From: Mantis religiosa
Taxonomy: Eukaryota; Arthropoda; Insecta; Mantodea; Mantidae
Length of the DNA: 64,000 nucleotides
Reading direction: 5' to 3'
Assembly: GCA_030765055.1 (NCBI GenBank)
Contig: CM060954.1
Coordinates: forward strand, 112,890,107-112,954,106
Shown: in pieces, positions 39,901-42,900 of the stretch
How positions within the stretch are numbered: position 1 is the first letter of the stretch
Layout: each line of letters begins with the position of its first letter
Notes under the pieces: generated by a model
Seen by the model: only the letters and a program-made list of their open reading frames with translations
What the model was told of the DNA's origin: nothing
The model's database searches: none
Position numbers and translations under genes: made by a program

Positions 39901-42900
39901 AGGGGGGTTGAATTTTTGGAAACAAACTAAAAATGAGTTATTGCAAAGAGTACTTCCATTTAAAAACACGGAGAAAGTGTATCAGCTGGATCAAATTACA
40001 AATGAAATGGGACACAAGGTAATACGCCTCCCACCTTATCACTGCCAATATAATCCAATTGATATAAAATTATTTGTGGTTGGTTTATTGACACTCGTCA
40101 CTTACTTTTTCATATATTTATGAGAGACTAGTTTCAAAGGCCCTGGCCTCCATTTTCAATCTCTTCCCAACTGGCAACTGTTATCTGCTCTCTCTGGTGG
40201 TGGAACTATGAACTTTTTTGTCAAATTATCTGCTGGCGGGATTTCAAAGTTCATTACGCGATCCTTATTTTTCCAGATGAATATGTTCTCCCATGTTGTC
40301 AATCTATTTTGGTTTATCACTCCTTTTAATAATTTTGGATTTGGATCAATGTCATGGTTTTCATTCCAAAAATGAAATGCTACTGCTGACTTGTCTTCTT
40401 GTTTCAATCTGATGTTTCTAAAGTGTTCTTTGACTCTGGTTTTTAAATTTCTTTTTGTTTGACCTATGTAGCATTTTTCACAATTCTTGCAATTTATTTG
40501 GTATATTCCAGATTTGTTACCTGAAGGAATTTCATCTTTTGTTTTTGAATTTAGTCATTTTAAAATTGAGTATCTATTAGTAGGTGCCAAGATGATATTT
40601 TGTTCCTTGAATATCTTTTTAAATTTATTAAATGTTTTTGGATGATATGTGAATGAACTGAATATGCTGTTGCTTTCTTTTTCTTTAATAAATGTGGTTG
40701 TTTCCTTAATGGTTTTCTTTAGTTTAGATTTTCTAATTTTCTTCTACACCAAACTTTTGTTGTATCCGTTTTCTTCTGCTAGAAGAAAACGGATACAACA
40801 AAAGTTTGGTGTTGAAGAAAATTAGAAAATCTAAACTAAAGAAAACCATTAAGGAAACAACCACATTTATTAAAGAAAAAGAAAGCAACAGCATATTCAG
40901 TTCATTCACATATCATCCAAAAACATTTAATAAATTTAAAAAGATATTCAAGGAACAAAATATCATCTTGGCACCTACTAATAGATACTCAATTTTAAAA
41001 TGACTAAATTCAAAAACAAAAGATGAAATTCCTTCAGGTAACAAATCTGGAATATACCAAATAAATTGCAAGAATTGTGAAAAATGCTACATAGGTCAAA
41101 CAAAAAGAAATTTAAAAACCAGAGTCAAAGAACACTTTAGAAACATCAGATTGAAACAAGAAGACAAGTCAGCAGTAGCATTTCATTTTTGGAATGAAAA
41201 CCATGACATTGATCCAAATCCAAAATTATTAAAAGGAGTGATAAACCAAAATAGATTGACAACATGGGAGAACATATTCATCTGGAAAAATAAGGATCGC
41301 GTAATGAACTTTGAAATCCCGCCAGCAGATAATTTGACAAAAAAGTTCATAGTTCCACCACCAGAGAGAGCAGATAACAGTTGCCAGTTGGGAAGAGATT
41401 GAAAATGGAGGCCAGGGCCTTTGAAACTAGTCTCTCATAAATATATGAAAAAGTAAGTGACGAGTGTCAATAAACCAACCACAAATAATTTTATATTAAT
41501 TTTGACGTCACTGTTACTAAATTCCTCCAAACACACATTAATCCAATTGAGTTGGTGTGGGCTTAAATAAAAAGTGGGGTTGCAAACAGAAATAATACTT
41601 TTAAACTGATGGACGTTGAAGGACTTGTTCATGAAGAAATTGACAAGCTAACACAACAGGACTGGGGAAACTGCATAAGGCATGCAGGAAACCTTCAGGA
41701 AGACGATTTTAAGAAAGAAATAGCTCGTGACGAGATTTTGGAACCTATAATCATTAATGTGTAAGACTCATAATGAAAACAGTGACAGTGACGAATTGTC
41801 TGTTGACGTAAGAGACATTGACAGCGATATGGGTGAGCCACTGGCAGTTCCATTGAATTATAAAAACAGGTAATTCATAAACTATAATTATAGATATAGT
41901 ATTTAAAAATATATATAATTTGCAAAAATGCTTTTCCCAATTTTTATTTTGGCAACTGCATCATTGTAAAAGTTTTTAAATTATAATTTGCTTACCCTTA
42001 CATCTACGCCAAGCAGACCTGCATGTTGTATGAGTGTGCGAGAGAGAGGGAAATATAAAAGAAGTGGGGTAACAAGCTGGCAACGCTGAGTGTGATACGG
42101 CATCTGATTAGCTGGACTCCAGAACTCTTCCCATTTTAAACACATAATAGTGTTCCATAAGATGGAATCAAGGAGCAGGGTGCTTACAGATGGAGAAAAT
42201 AGTGCTGACCTGAATAGAGAGCAGCTGATGGACAAGGTATATAAAAGCCGATACAAAGCCAATGGGCAGGGAGTGGGTAGTGAGTAGTAGTGAAAGCAGC
42301 GTGGTGCTTCGAGCTGAATGCAGGATTGCCAAGCGGTGGGACCAGCATAATTATGTACGAATAATGGAATTGTGTTCAGAATTGGTATGTATCTCGAGTT
42401 TAGAGGTGGATCTTTGTGAAGGTCAGAAAGATTATGGCAGGACAAAGGGTGTGTGCTACAGAGGCTGAAAGGAACATTGTAGAGACATTTTGAGTCATGA
42501 TTTTATGTTAGCATTGAGCTAATGTTTTAGTGATAGAGTTTTATGGGGAACATTTGCCATCTTTGTCACAATATGGAATCAGGGGAACCAAAATCTATTA
42601 TCAGTTTTGGGACCGAGCGGGATGGCTCAGGCAGTTTCGTCTCTGGCCTGCATTCGGGAGGCCTGGGTTCAATTACCATGGCCGACCTACCTGACCCATG
42701 GGATTTTTGGGGTTTTCCCAGGTTGCCAGGCGAATGCTGGATAGGTTAATTACATCCCCCAAATTTCCTATCCCATCATTTCATTTCCATTATCATTTCT
42801 CATCTGGTGGTCTCTTTCGGGGTAGAAGTGTTGACAGGTGTCTTGGCGCTGCATGATGCCTTGAGTTGGCTGTCCTCTCTCCTCTTGCCTCATTCTTCCT

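Larger units (their letters stand above)
40063..41538. mobile_element. PLE1 copy B: near-perfect 0.7-kb palindrome
   Basis: Target duplication TAATCCAATTGA at 40051-40062 and 41539-41550. Left arm 40063-40780 is the inverted copy of right arm 40781-41495, joined at TTCTTCTGCTAGAAGAA. Each arm holds the end of the RT region, the GIY-YIG endonuclease and the terminal ribozyme, in opposite directions. A unique tail (41496-41538) follows, identical to the tail of copy A. It interrupts the DD82E transposase exactly at the NPIE codons. Arms nearly match copy A, so insertion is recent. Confidence 0.95.
39440..41766 (+). pseudogene. DD82E (Sailor-like) IS630/Tc1/mariner transposase, split by PLE1-B
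   Basis: Catalytic block DARPIFYLDETWVNKNHTQN, the GKGNQLIICHAGS strand, then IIMNYAPYH where the family has MDNAPYH: the second catalytic Asp is changed to Asn. A frameshift near 39900 follows, then HKVIRLPPYHCQYNPI-[PLE]-E. The interrupted codons resume at 41539 with 'NPIELVW.' and 'NNTFKLMDVEGLVHEEIDKL'. Counting across the shift there are about 82 residues between the second acidic position and the final Glu, the spacing described for DD82E/Sailor transposons. The N-terminus is missing. Inactive. Confidence 0.8.

Noticed and set aside
40063..41538. CRISPR-like or LTR interpretation of the repeated ends
   Set aside because: The repeats are inverted, carry GIY-YIG and RT coding and 12-bp duplications, which fits a Penelope-like element.
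41981..42445. 154-codon minus-strand open frame
   Set aside because: No domain, odd composition, no family match; likely chance or TE terminal sequence.
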